Below, piece by piece: positions 54,217-63,942 of a stretch of 64,000 nt of DNA. Both the position numbers and the translations under genes were made by a program. This stretch comes from Pseudobowmanella zhangzhouensis. GTDB lineage: Bacteria > Pseudomonadota > Gammaproteobacteria > Enterobacterales > Alteromonadaceae. The DNA lies in the NCBI RefSeq assembly GCF_042662685.1, contig NZ_JBHSYO010000006.1, positions 1-64,000 of the forward strand, given 5' to 3'. Within the stretch, counting starts at the first letter, position 1. Every line of letters starts with the position of its first letter. The notes beneath the pieces were generated by a model. It did not search any database and was not told the DNA's origin. It saw only the letters and a list, made by a program, of their open reading frames with translations.

Positions 54217-55455
54217 TCAATCGCTGTGCAGTGCCTCAATCGGACTTAGCTGCGAAGCTTTAATGGCCGGGAATACACCGAATCCAACGCCCACCGCCAA
54301 ACAAATTCCCAGTGACAGGAAAATCGCCAGCATTGACCAGCTTACCGCCCAGCCTGAATAGAAACCAATAATCTCAGATAGCACCAATCCAAAAAACACC
54401 CCCAGCAAACCACCCAGTACCGAAATGGTGAAACTCTCGGCGATAAACTGCATCTTGATATTTTGTCGGGTCGCGCCGACTGCACGCAATAAACCGATTT
54501 CTTTGGTGCGTTCCAGCACGTTAGCCAACATGATATTCATAATACCAATGCCGCCAACCAACAACGAAATCCCTGCCACGCAGGCCATTACGATGTTAAA
54601 TATCTGCTGGGTTTGCTTCTGCTGAGCCAGCAATGCGGCGGGGATCACCATCTGATAATCTTCCGCTTCGCCATGGCGCAATTTAAACAGCTGTGCCACG
54701 GCTTTGGCCGCCACCATAGGATCAGTATCGTCGGCGATTTTCAGTTTAATCACGTCCAGCTCACTGGCCAGTTCCGGTCCGTTAAGCTTTTTCAGACTGG
54801 TGGCCAAAGGCACAAATATGCGCGTGGCATCACCACCGATTTTGACCCCCTGAAATTCATCTTTGCCCAAATAAGGCTCGTCCAGCACCCCCACCACCTG
54901 TGCCCACAAATGGTTAATTTTGACAAATTCACCCACCGCATCCTGCCCGGGAAACAACTGGCGCGCGGCGCTGGCACCCAATACGGCAACCTGCGCCAGC
55001 TCCGCATTATCCTGCTCGCTGAGCAATCGTCCTGCCTGAGGGCGCATATTCGACAGGGCAAAGTGGCTGGCGGTCACACCCACCACATCCACATCCGCGC
55101 TGGCGAAGTCACTGTATACCGATTGGGTTTTAATCTGACGTTCGGCGCTATGGTCCACCACAAAGGGTAACGTTTGCGCCGCGGCATTGACGTCAGCCAG
55201 CGTAAGTCCCAACGATTCCTGACGGATCTCTTTGAGTTCCGCATCATCAAACTTCTTGCCTTCCACAATCAGATTGCGCAGCCCCATGGAGTCAATCAGT
55301 TTCAGGGCTTCACGCTCGGCGCCTTCGCCGATATTCAGCATGGCAATCACCGCGCCCACGCCAAAAATCATCCCTAACAAGGTCAACAGCGTGCGTAACT
55401 TGTGGGAAGCCAGCTCTTGCAAAGCTTCCAGAATTAACGGTCTAAACTGCGTCAT
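54217..55455 (-). CDS. MacB/FtsX-type ABC permease
   Basis: 412 residues: N-terminal membrane helix (LRTLLTLLGMIFGVGAVIAML), a large periplasmic domain, then three C-terminal helices, as in MacB with its ATPase domain absent. The ATPase is the separate gene at 58574. Start overlaps the third adaptor in ATGA. Inner-membrane component of a tripartite efflux or secretion pump; substrate unknown. Confidence 0.92.
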   Translation of the reverse strand: MTQFRPLILEALQELASHKLRTLLTLLGMIFGVGAVIAMLNIGEGAEREALKLIDSMGLRNLIVEGKKFDDAELKEIRQESLGLTLADVNAAAQTLPFVVDHSAERQIKTQSVYSDFASADVDVVGVTASHFALSNMRPQAGRLLSEQDNAELAQVAVLGASAARQLFPGQDAVGEFVKINHLWAQVVGVLDEPYLGKDEFQGVKIGGDATRIFVPLATSLKKLNGPELASELDVIKLKIADDTDPMVAAKAVAQLFKLRHGEAEDYQMVIPAALLAQQKQTQQIFNIVMACVAGISLLVGGIGIMNIMLANVLERTKEIGLLRAVGATRQNIKMQFIAESFTISVLGGLLGVFFGLVLSEIIGFYSGWAVSWSMLAIFLSLGICLAVGVGFGVFPAIKASQLSPIEALHSD

Positions 55456-56633
55456 TGGTTGTTCTCCGGGACACTCAGGGCGATTTCATCACCAGCATCA
55501 AGTCCGGCGGTAATCTCTACAAAATATAAGTTCTTATTGCCTGTGCTGACCGTCTGGCGCACAAATTCGCTGCCATCGCGCACATACACGAAGTTTTCAC
55601 CACGCTGGTTAAACAGCGCCTGCAACGGGATAACCCGGCTCTCACCGGCAGGTTTGGCGTTGATAGTGGCATTGACTTTGAGCCCCGCCTGCAACAAGGG
55701 ATCCTGACTGTCGATGGCTACCACAACCTCGAAATATTTGATCGGGTTACCCCGTTTGATGGTGCGGCTAAATCCGGACACCGAACTCACCGTCCCGGCG
55801 AAATGTTTGTCTGGATAGGCCTGAACGCGGATGTCCACAGGCTGGCCTTTTTCCAACCCAATCGCATCTTTGTCCAGCACAAAGACCCGCGCCTGCATCT
55901 TGTCCAGATTCGGGATTTTTGCCACCGCCGAACCCGGGAAAACCGTCTGGCCTACCGCAGGACGCTCGCCACGCCAGTTTTTTTCATATTGCAGAATACC
56001 GTCGTAAGGGGCATAGACTTCCAGCTGAGACAGCGCCTGCTGGTGTTGCTGAAACTTGGCCGCATGGCCCTGTTTCTGGATATTCAGCACATCCAGTGAA
56101 CTCTGGCTTTGTTGTTCGATACTCTCCTGTTTCCAGTCGATGTATTCATCTTTGGCACCCAGATAATCACGATTCGACAAGGTATCGATGATTTCCAGCT
56201 TGGAATACAGGCGTAAATCGTCGATGGCAAAGCGATCAACGAAGGCAAACTCCTTGGCCACATAGGCCTCTTCGGAGTCCAGTTCACTCTCCTGCTTTTC
56301 CCGCTCAGCCTGTTTGTTGCGCATATCCTTGTCCAGCAGCAACATGGCTAATTCTTCACGGCGACTATCGAGCAGCAATTGTTCCGCATCAAAACGGGCG
56401 ACCACGTCGCCTTTTTTCACCGATGTGTTCTCTTCTGCCAGCCATTCAATCATCATCGGGGTTCGCCCGGGCACCAGAATTTTCTGTGCCTCGGCCGCTT
56501 CCAACTCACCAAACGCCGGCACGCTAATGGCGAATTCACGCGCCGTTACCTGATATACAGGCACCGTCTGCTCCGGTACATCGGAGCATGCGGTCAATGC
56601 CAAAATGGCTAGTCCAAGGGTCAGATACTTCAT
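55452..56633 (-). CDS. HlyD/MacA-type periplasmic adaptor, third in tandem
   Basis: 393 residues. Lipoprotein signal with lipobox LTAC, then an adaptor fold: lipoyl half, long helical hairpin (about 90-190, charged, DERE/EKQESELDSEE stretches), beta-barrel and C-terminal domain. MacA-like. Overlaps both neighbours by 4 bases (ATGA). Outer-membrane-anchored lipid suggests a fixed position in the periplasm. Confidence 0.88.
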   Translation of the reverse strand: MKYLTLGLAILALTACSDVPEQTVPVYQVTAREFAISVPAFGELEAAEAQKILVPGRTPMMIEWLAEENTSVKKGDVVARFDAEQLLLDSRREELAMLLLDKDMRNKQAEREKQESELDSEEAYVAKEFAFVDRFAIDDLRLYSKLEIIDTLSNRDYLGAKDEYIDWKQESIEQQSQSSLDVLNIQKQGHAAKFQQHQQALSQLEVYAPYDGILQYEKNWRGERPAVGQTVFPGSAVAKIPNLDKMQARVFVLDKDAIGLEKGQPVDIRVQAYPDKHFAGTVSSVSGFSRTIKRGNPIKYFEVVVAIDSQDPLLQAGLKVNATINAKPAGESRVIPLQALFNQRGENFVYVRDGSEFVRQTVSTGNKNLYFVEITAGLDAGDEIALSVPENNQ

Positions 56634-57619
56634 GATTCGTTACTCAGTTCCACTTTGGCTTTCATGCCAGGACGCATGACCTCCGGGCGTTGCTCGCCCA
56701 GCTCAATCAGTGCATCAAAGATGATTTTGCTACTGCTACTGGATTTAGGGTAATAGGCCTGACCAAGGTGGGTAATACGCCCTAAATACGCCATTTCCGG
56801 ATAGGCTTCGAACACTACCCGCACCGTTTGGCCGGGTTGCAGACGCGAAGTATCCGGCTCTGAAAACTCGGCTTTCAGGGCCACTTCATCTAATGACGGC
56901 AGTTCAATCAGGCTACGTCCCAGAAATACGGTTTCGCCCTCAGCTGGCTTTTCACCTTCACCACCGGTTTTGTAAATGACCAGGCCGTCTTTCGGTGCTC
57001 TGACGGTTAACTTGGCTATATCGCCTTTAATCTCATCGACTTTGCCCTGCAGCGTTGCCACTTTGCCCTGTGCCACCTGGCGATTGATCACCATTGCTTC
57101 GCGATGATGGGCCAGGCGCTGCTTGGCCTGCGCCAGTGCCGCGTTGGCATACTCAAAGTCGGCCTGTTGTTTATCGCGCTCGATGCGTGAACGCGAAGCA
57201 TCAACAATCTCCGCTTTGCGCTTGGCTTTTTCGAAGTTCATTTCCGCTTCCGCCAACGCCAGAACCAAATCTTGTTCCTTGGCTTCATCATCCAGTTGTT
57301 CACTTTCCGCACGCTTTTTCTGCGCGTCCAGATCACTGATGCGGCCAATCAAATCGGTTTTCAGATTCTGTCCATCAAACACCAGCACCACGTCACCGGC
57401 TTTTACCTGCGTATTTTCCGGTGCCAGTTTGGCGATTTTAAACTGCCACATGCGACGCACGTTCGGCGGGCCTAGCGTGGCGGATTTGAGTGACACCAGT
57501 TCGGCCGGGGCGCTCACCGCCGGTGCCTGATTCTGCGTCACTGTTTGCGCTGACTCACCACAACCGGTTAACACGCCGATGACGGCCAACGCCGCCAGAT
57601 TAATCATGTGTTTTTTCAT
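56630..57619 (-). CDS. HlyD/MacA-type adaptor lipoprotein, second in tandem
   Basis: 329 residues. Lipobox VLTGC, then an adaptor fold with a helical hairpin (about 95-190) and PGQTVRVVFEAYPEMAYLGRIT in the beta-barrel part. Sequence is distinct from its neighbours. ATGA overlaps on both sides. Confidence 0.86.
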   Translation of the reverse strand: MKKHMINLAALAVIGVLTGCGESAQTVTQNQAPAVSAPAELVSLKSATLGPPNVRRMWQFKIAKLAPENTQVKAGDVVLVFDGQNLKTDLIGRISDLDAQKKRAESEQLDDEAKEQDLVLALAEAEMNFEKAKRKAEIVDASRSRIERDKQQADFEYANAALAQAKQRLAHHREAMVINRQVAQGKVATLQGKVDEIKGDIAKLTVRAPKDGLVIYKTGGEGEKPAEGETVFLGRSLIELPSLDEVALKAEFSEPDTSRLQPGQTVRVVFEAYPEMAYLGRITHLGQAYYPKSSSSSKIIFDALIELGEQRPEVMRPGMKAKVELSNES

Positions 57620-58587
57620 GATGATGCTCTTCTTTTAGGGGTCAACATCACCCGCACGCTCATCCCCGGCGATAGCATCACCTCAGGCAATTGTTCAAAA
57701 CCAATCAGTAACTTGTAATAGGCACTATCGCTCCACTGTGCTCGCGCTTCCGCCTGCTTGCTGGCGTTCATCAGTGTGCCCGGATAGGTTTTGCCCGGAT
57801 ACGCATCCAGCGACAACTGAATATCCATCCCGGCCAGATCGATTCGTGCGGCATCAATTTCGTGGATCCAAGCGGTAACCTGATAGCCAGATTGCGCCTG
57901 TACGGTTAACACGCTCCATGCAGCCTGCACATTGGTGCCTGCGGTGATCTTATTATTGCCGTCCCAGGGATGCGGCATATAGGACACAGGCCCTGTCACC
58001 AGTGCTTTTACGCTCATTTTTTCCAGCTGCGAACTTTGGTAAGCAATGTCTTCTTCGGTTTGCAGAATATTGATTTTTTGCTTCTGTATGCCCACTAAGC
58101 GGGCCTGCTCGGCCAGCTTGAGCGCTTCTTCTGCCTTTAACTGCTCCATCAGCGCTTTTTCGTAAGCGATTTGGTATTTACCCTTATCAAACGCACTGAC
58201 ATCACCATCTTCTACGCTGGCTTCAATTCTGGCTTTGTTAACCGAGATTTTTGCCAGTTCAAGCTTGCCCTGTGCCTCGACCACGGCCTGATTCAGATCC
58301 ATTTCGATCTTTTTCAGCTCAAGCAACTGCATTTCCAGTTCCTGCTGGTTTTGTTCCAGCTTGGTTTGAATACCGCCGGAGTCGAACACCGTCACCAGTT
58401 CGCCTTTTTCAACCACCTGACCTTCGTCAGGCATCCACTGAATCATGACCTGCCAGCGATCGGTTTTAGGTGCCACCACCACCTGACTCTCAGGCGAGCT
58501 CACTTCGCCGGTTAACAGCAACGGCTGTGCAGCAATCACAGGGGCGGACAGCATACTTAGCAGACATAACCATTTACGCAGCGCCAT
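57616..58587 (-). CDS. HlyD-type adaptor, first in tandem
   Basis: 323 residues from the ATG at 58587; the frame is open further upstream but the Sec signal MALRKWLCLLSML begins here. Signal appears to be cut by signal peptidase I (no lipobox). Lipoyl half, helical hairpin (about 75-170), beta-barrel with DIQLSLDAYPGKTYPGTL. Overlaps the ATPase gene by 14 bases. Confidence 0.85.
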   Translation of the reverse strand: MALRKWLCLLSMLSAPVIAAQPLLLTGEVSSPESQVVVAPKTDRWQVMIQWMPDEGQVVEKGELVTVFDSGGIQTKLEQNQQELEMQLLELKKIEMDLNQAVVEAQGKLELAKISVNKARIEASVEDGDVSAFDKGKYQIAYEKALMEQLKAEEALKLAEQARLVGIQKQKINILQTEEDIAYQSSQLEKMSVKALVTGPVSYMPHPWDGNNKITAGTNVQAAWSVLTVQAQSGYQVTAWIHEIDAARIDLAGMDIQLSLDAYPGKTYPGTLMNASKQAEARAQWSDSAYYKLLIGFEQLPEVMLSPGMSVRVMLTPKRRASS

Positions 58588-59278
58588 GTCGCACCCCCGC
58601 AGGTAATTTGTAATCGTTATCGAGGATCTGACCATCACGCATGAGCACAATACGCCCGGCATGTTCCGCGATATCATCTTCATGGGTCACCATCACTATG
58701 GTCTGTCCCTGACGATGCAACTCATTGAGTAACGCCATAATTTCCACCGATGTTTTGGTATCCAGGTTACCGGTTGGTTCATCGGCCAGAATCACACTAG
58801 GGCGATTTATCAACGCGCGGGCAATCGCGACCCGCTGGCGCTGACCACCGGACATTTCAAACGGGCGGTGATGCATGCGATGCCCGAGTCCCACTTTTTG
58901 CAGTAATTCAATCGCACGCTCGGTTGCCTCTTCATCCGTCACATCGGCGTAGCGCAGTGGCAGTTTCACGTTGGCAATGGCATCAAGCTTGGGCAACAGG
59001 TGGAAGGTCTGGAAAATAAAGCCGATGTGTTTGTTACGGATGGCAGACAAGGTGTCATCATCCAGTGCCGCTACATCCTGACCATTTAACAGGTACTGCC
59101 CGGCGTTGGGAGAGTCCAGACAACCCAATATATTCATCAGGGTCGATTTACCCGAACCTGAGCTTCCCATAAACGCCACGAATTCATTGTCTTTCACGCG
59201 CATGGACACGTCTCGCAGGGCATGCACGGTCTCTTCACCGTTGGCAAAACTTTTACATATATTTTTTAGTTCCAGCAT
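58574..59278 (-). CDS. ABC ATPase of the LolD/MacB-N type
   Basis: 234 residues from the ATG at 59278 (open upstream, but family start is MLELKNICKSF). Walker A GSSGSGKST, signature MSGGQRQRVAIA, Walker B VILADEPTGNLD, His switch VTHEDD. Drives the permease at 54217. First gene of the operon, divergent from the MAPEG gene across a 222-base gap. Confidence 0.93.
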   Translation of the reverse strand: MLELKNICKSFANGEETVHALRDVSMRVKDNEFVAFMGSSGSGKSTLMNILGCLDSPNAGQYLLNGQDVAALDDDTLSAIRNKHIGFIFQTFHLLPKLDAIANVKLPLRYADVTDEEATERAIELLQKVGLGHRMHHRPFEMSGGQRQRVAIARALINRPSVILADEPTGNLDTKTSVEIMALLNELHRQGQTIVMVTHEDDIAEHAGRIVLMRDGQILDNDYKLPAGVRHGAA

Positions 59279-59500
59279 TCGTTTGCTTCTTCTCGCAATC
59301 TTGATGGGTACGATACTGGGCTTCATACGTAACAACAATTCAGTTAGGCGTAAATTGTGTCTGACTAATCGCAACAATTTGTTTCACAGAGCGTTGCAAA
59401 ATTCGGGAAATTTTTCAGGCACTTGCGCAAATCAGCCAAGTTCCGCAGACTAGGCTCACTTTACCCCGCCCTAATGGGCGCAAAAAATTAAGGATGCAAC

Positions 59501-59881
59501 ATGCCGTTAGGTCTTTACGCTGGTTTACTGACGTTGCTTTATATCGCGCTGACCTTTCGCACCATTGGTGCCCGTCGTCGAGCGCAACAAGCGTTGGGTG
59601 ATGGAGGCGATCGTCTGTTGCAGCGCGCGATGCGTGCCCATGGCAACTTTATGGAATATGTGCCGCTGGCACTGATTCTGCTGTTTATGTTGCAGCAACA
59701 AGGTGCCGCGTCCTGGCTGATTCATCTGCTTGGTAGCGCATTGTTTCTGGGGCGGGCGATTCATGCCGTTGGGATTAGTCAGCAACCAGAACCACTCAAG
59801 TTACGCGTCACCGGCATGTTACTGACCCTGTTGACTCTGTTCAGCAGTGCGCTGTTGTTGATCATCAACGCAGTGTTCTGA
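59501..59881 (+). CDS. MAPEG-family membrane protein
   Basis: 126 residues, four hydrophobic segments, with RAMRAHGNFMEYVPLALIL as the family signature (glutathione-type eicosanoid/xenobiotic enzymes). AGGA six bases before the ATG. Substrate unknown; it may be a membrane glutathione transferase. Followed by its own terminator. Confidence 0.88.
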   Translation: MPLGLYAGLLTLLYIALTFRTIGARRRAQQALGDGGDRLLQRAMRAHGNFMEYVPLALILLFMLQQQGAASWLIHLLGSALFLGRAIHAVGISQQPEPLKLRVTGMLLTLLTLFSSALLLIINAVF

Positions 59882-59906
59882 AACCTCAGAAACGGCCGCA
59901 AGGTCA

Positions 59907-59933
59907 GGCTGGACCATAGGTCCAGCCGTTTTA
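59907..59933 (+). terminator. Terminator after the MAPEG gene
   Basis: GGCTGGACC / GGTCCAGCC, 9 bp with a 3-base loop, then GTTTTAT. Also lies just after the stop of the convergent PQQ-type gene. Confidence 0.82.
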
Positions 59934-59943
59934 TATCCTGTCG

Positions 59944-61539
59944 TTATTCTGGTAAGGCGAATGCCCTAAACTCCCAGTTAGAGGTATCCGCCGGGTCAAA
60001 GCCAACCGCTTTGTAACCCGACCCCCAAAATACTTTGCCATCTACAATCGCCGCCCCGGAGTTGCACGTCCCTCCAGAGGCAAAGCTCCATTGCACCGCA
60101 CCGGTGGCTGCATTCATCGCATACATATGCCCTTCCCCATCCATTGAACAAGCGAAGACGATGCCATTGGCCACTGACGCAGCCCCTCCAGCCTTGAAAT
60201 TAGCCGGATTGGCGGTTTGCCACAAAATCTCGCCCGTCGCGGGATTCAGCGCTGACCAAATTCCGGCGTTAGTTTGGCTACCATCGGGTAACGTCCAAGC
60301 ACGAGATTCGACGTTGGCACTGGAGGTATAAATTCGCTCACCATCAAATGCCGAGCCCCATTGCAAACCACCCGCAACACCACCAGGGCTGACTCTTGTG
60401 GTCCAGCGAATGGAGCCATCATCCGCGTTTAGCGCCCAAAATATACCGCTTTTCTGTCCGGCCCCAACCAGGTCGATATGCTTATTCTGTTCGGGAATTT
60501 TAACTTTCATCAACATCGGCGCCTGACCAAAATCAAAGTCGGGCCCCGCTGGGTCCGGGCAATCGGGCAAGCCAAACAAACAGGACACCGTCCACACGTC
60601 AAAAGGAATCACGACATTAGCCCAGTTGATCGCACCGGTATCCATATTCAGTGCCAGGATCGTATCGAAATAATTGTCTGCTGGCACACAGGCGCGTTGC
60701 GCCGTTTCATCATTGCCAGCAGCGGCAACGCAATCCAAAAATGCCTGCGGCGCGGAGTAATTGTTACCTGTCGCGATGTAAATCTGTTTACGGTTTTTAT
60801 CGATACTCGGTGCACTTCCCCATATTGCGTTGCCGGAGAAGCCGGCTGGCGCCGTATAGGTGCGCCATTTAATGGCGCCGGTGTTAACATCCAGGGCCAA
60901 CATACTGCCGCGGAATGAGCAACAAGGATAGCCGGGAACAAACGCTGCAAACGCTTCTTCCAATGACGCCACACCCACATAGACGGTGTCCTGATATACG
61001 GTTGCAGATTGGGTAATTATCGCTGCTGGATGCGCGTCGACCTGAGTTGACCAAACTAAATCTCCGGTGTGTTTGTTCACCGCGACGATATTGGCGTTAC
61101 CGAACACACCGGGTATAAAGGAGCTTCGCCCGCCCTGATCGCCGATAATCACCAACTCTTTGTAAACAGCTGGCGTGGCGCGAGCCAGATTGCCCGGCAA
61201 TCCAGTGTATTCAGTAAAGGAGCGCTGCCAGATGATGGCGCCTGTTTGTGCATCCATCTTGGTTAAATAGCCAGCCCAATCCGGTACATAAACAAACTTT
61301 CCTTCTACTGCGGGGGTTGCTGAGACATCACTGTTTAACGTGGTTGACCACAAGACCTGCAAATTAGCGACATTGGCTGGGTCCAGGGTAGTTTCATTTT
61401 TTTGATGGCGGGTATTGTTGATATCGGCGCCAGACATGGGCCAGTCCGATTCAGCCTGGACATCACTGATAAAAAGCCAGGAAAACAATAACGCCCCCGC
61501 AGCAAACACCGTGCGGGATTTAGTAGATATATGGCACAT
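59944..61539 (-). CDS. PQQ-type beta-propeller quinoprotein, possibly an alcohol dehydrogenase
   Basis: 531 residues with a Sec signal ending near VQAESDWP and repeated propeller blades (tags such as ALDVNTGAIKWR, ALNPATGEILWQ). A vicinal Cys pair in GYPCCSFRG resembles the disulfide of PQQ alcohol dehydrogenases. No cytochrome c (CxxCH) domain, so electron transfer would need a partner. It resembles polyvinyl-alcohol-dehydrogenase-type quinoproteins, but cofactor use is uncertain and no PQQ synthesis genes are in the window. GGAGG six bases before the ATG. Confidence 0.78.
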   Translation of the reverse strand: MCHISTKSRTVFAAGALLFSWLFISDVQAESDWPMSGADINNTRHQKNETTLDPANVANLQVLWSTTLNSDVSATPAVEGKFVYVPDWAGYLTKMDAQTGAIIWQRSFTEYTGLPGNLARATPAVYKELVIIGDQGGRSSFIPGVFGNANIVAVNKHTGDLVWSTQVDAHPAAIITQSATVYQDTVYVGVASLEEAFAAFVPGYPCCSFRGSMLALDVNTGAIKWRTYTAPAGFSGNAIWGSAPSIDKNRKQIYIATGNNYSAPQAFLDCVAAAGNDETAQRACVPADNYFDTILALNMDTGAINWANVVIPFDVWTVSCLFGLPDCPDPAGPDFDFGQAPMLMKVKIPEQNKHIDLVGAGQKSGIFWALNADDGSIRWTTRVSPGGVAGGLQWGSAFDGERIYTSSANVESRAWTLPDGSQTNAGIWSALNPATGEILWQTANPANFKAGGAASVANGIVFACSMDGEGHMYAMNAATGAVQWSFASGGTCNSGAAIVDGKVFWGSGYKAVGFDPADTSNWEFRAFALPE

Positions 61540-61852
61540 AACATGCCTCCAGTTATTAAGGTTAATTGCGTAAGAGTGTTAAGAAGTAACAGCGGGACAA
61601 TCAACGGCATGGATGCGTTGGTCTCAACACAAACATTTACGGACAAACAACTGGACAGCAGAGGAGACGAAGGCATCGTGATATCGGCAAGACAGCTAAC
61701 CTGCCAGTTCCAATTCACGCTTCTTGCGGCAAACAGTAGCACAGCAAATCACTGTGCTACTGGTATAACAGATTCCTTTTTCGCAGATATCAGATTTCTA
61801 AGGCTTTTTAACATAGTCACAGGGTAAAGAAGTGCTTACATTCGCGCTCTGT
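61540..61852. other. Intergenic stretch with a perfect inverted repeat
   Basis: 313 bases between the PQQ-type gene start and the FGGY kinase stop. It should hold the promoter of the PQQ-type gene. A perfect 9-base repeat GTAGCACAG / CTGTGCTAC (61736-61744, 61752-61760) lies about 90 bases downstream of the kinase stop; no T run follows on either strand. Otherwise I see no gene or RNA signature here. Confidence 0.5.
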
Positions 61853-63415
61853 TTACTCCGGATAACCGGTAATTTCACGAATTTTCTGATACAGCGGCTG
61901 CAATTTGGGGTACATCTGCACATACACCTCTCGGTATAGCCGCTGGTATTGGCGGTGATTAAGCATATTGGGTTCGAAGCGCTTACCCACCCTCGTCATG
62001 GCGATGGCCGCCTGCTGCATATCGGCGTACCAGCCCAACGCCGCCGCACTGGCTATGGCAGAGCCCAGACCGGACGTTTCATTGGTATGTGGCCGCTCGG
62101 CTGGTAATCCAAAGATATCTGCGGCGATTTGCATGGCCGCATCCGACTGGCTGCCGCCACCGGATATACGCAATAAGGTTGGCTTTACCTTGCAACGATG
62201 TTGAATCTTATCCAGCCCCTCTTTCAGGCCGAAATTAATGCCTTCCAAAATCGCGCGGTACAGGTGTTCGCGCTTGTGAATATCGCCAAAGCCAATAATT
62301 GCACCTTTGGCTTCCGGCCCCGGCTCGCGAATTCCCGCCCCCCAGTAGGGTTGTAACATCAGCCCCATGGCGCCGGGCGGCACTTTATCCACCAACTCGT
62401 CAAACAAGGCCTCGACAGGCATATCCGCATCATCAGCCCGTAATGTCTCTGCCAGACCAAACTGCTCTTTAAACCAGCTAACCATCCAGAAGCCGCGATT
62501 AAGCATCACTTCATAACAAAATTGCGGACTCAGAATCGCCGGATAAGCCGGCATATGCCGGATGGCCTCACGATACTGGGGATGGCATACATTGACACTG
62601 GCGCTGGTACCAAAACTTAAGCAAGCGACATCCGGCGTAATACCGCCACTGCCCAACACTTCACAGGCCTTATCTGCGCCACTGGCAACCACCGGTAACC
62701 CGACGGGTAAGCCCAGTAATGTCGCAGAAGACTCTGACAATTCCCCCAGCACTTCGCCACTGTTAACTAAGCGCGGCATTTGCTCACGACGCATGGAAAG
62801 CGCAGACCATTTCCAGCTAAGGCGATTTGCCCAGCGCTGGGTGGCATAGTCAAACGGTACATATCCTACCTGCGCGGCGCGGCTATCGGCATAGGTACCG
62901 GTCAGTTTGAAATTAAGATAGCCGGATAAAAACAGCCATTTATGCACTTTATCGTGCAGCACCGGATCATGGGAGTGCAGCCAGTTACTGATGGCTTTGC
63001 GGCGAAAACCCTGTACAGCCTGGGTAACGCCACGCAGGGCAAAAGCCAGGCGCCATAGCATGTTCATTCTGGGTAAACGCTCGGCCAGACGCTGATCCAT
63101 CCACAACCAGGCGGGCATCAGAGGTTTCCCGTCGCCATCCAGCGGTACCAACGAACCACGCTGCGCGGTGACCGATATTGCCGCCACCTGCGCGGGTAAA
63201 AAGCCCTGTTGCCATAACGCCGCGCAGGCTTGTTGCACACTTCGCCAGTACAGGTCGGCATCATGCACACAATAGCCCGGCTGAGGCTGGGTGTAAGGCG
63301 GATAATGCTGTTGCGCTTTACCCTGTAAGTTACCTTCACGATCGAACAGCATGGCACGCAGGCTCTGGGTGCCTACATCGATACTGAGTAGAAGATCTGC
63401 GCCAGTGTTACTCAC
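61853..63415 (-). CDS. FGGY-family carbohydrate kinase
   Basis: 520 residues. Actin-type phosphate-1 loop SIDVGTQSLRA at the N-terminus, and the second domain with ISGGGSQSDAAMQIAADIFG and GLGSAIASAAALG. Phosphorylates a sugar or polyol; the substrate cannot be told from sequence. It starts one base after the stop of the small membrane protein, so the two form an operon with the gene cut by the window edge. Confidence 0.88.
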   Translation of the reverse strand: MSNTGADLLLSIDVGTQSLRAMLFDREGNLQGKAQQHYPPYTQPQPGYCVHDADLYWRSVQQACAALWQQGFLPAQVAAISVTAQRGSLVPLDGDGKPLMPAWLWMDQRLAERLPRMNMLWRLAFALRGVTQAVQGFRRKAISNWLHSHDPVLHDKVHKWLFLSGYLNFKLTGTYADSRAAQVGYVPFDYATQRWANRLSWKWSALSMRREQMPRLVNSGEVLGELSESSATLLGLPVGLPVVASGADKACEVLGSGGITPDVACLSFGTSASVNVCHPQYREAIRHMPAYPAILSPQFCYEVMLNRGFWMVSWFKEQFGLAETLRADDADMPVEALFDELVDKVPPGAMGLMLQPYWGAGIREPGPEAKGAIIGFGDIHKREHLYRAILEGINFGLKEGLDKIQHRCKVKPTLLRISGGGSQSDAAMQIAADIFGLPAERPHTNETSGLGSAIASAAALGWYADMQQAAIAMTRVGKRFEPNMLNHRQYQRLYREVYVQMYPKLQPLYQKIREITGYPE

Positions 63416-63874
63416 CTAGCGGGTCACCCGGGCATGACGCAGATGCTGGCGAACAAAATCACGCACCGCATCCAGTTGTGTTGCCGGAAACATCAAGCCC
63501 ACCTTGCCACCCAGGTTCGCAGGCAGGCTAAGCAATGCATGTTGGTCGTTAATCTTATCCAACGCGACATGTTTAATACTTTGTGGATCAAGCGGATGGT
63601 CGGCAATCAACAACAATGGCTGTTCCATTTTAAGTTTGCTGAACACATCGTCCACCAAAGGAAAGGGACGATATTGCTCTTCCATCCGGCGAGCATTAAA
63701 CGGCCATAGCCAGACGTTAATCACTAACAGCAGGAGCAAAAAACCGTTATCCGACAGGTGACTATGCCAGGTATCGCCGGCATTTTTTGATGCGACCACA
63801 AATCCAATCAATGCCACAGTGGCAATCAACGGGAGGATATAATTATTAGTGTGCCAGTTATTACGGAATTTCAT
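63416..63874 (-). CDS. Small two-helix membrane protein, unknown
   Basis: 152 residues from MKFRNNWHTNN. Two hydrophobic segments (about 13-30 and 45-60) followed by a soluble C-terminal domain of about 90 residues. I do not recognise the family. The frame extends 18 codons upstream without clear support. It sits between the FGGY kinase and the truncated gene at the edge, so a role in that pathway is possible. Confidence 0.65.
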   Translation of the reverse strand: MKFRNNWHTNNYILPLIATVALIGFVVASKNAGDTWHSHLSDNGFLLLLLVINVWLWPFNARRMEEQYRPFPLVDDVFSKLKMEQPLLLIADHPLDPQSIKHVALDKINDQHALLSLPANLGGKVGLMFPATQLDAVRDFVRQHLRHARVTR

Positions 63875-63942
63875 ACTGCATCCTTGCTTAGGGGAATGTC
63901 TGTAGTAAACCTCAGACCCGCGGTTCATTCAATATCGGCCAC

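Noticed and set aside
61531..61827. 98-codon open frame on the plus strand upstream of the PQQ-type gene
   Set aside because: No Shine-Dalgarno, no domain, and it overlaps the start of the PQQ-type gene; probably chance.
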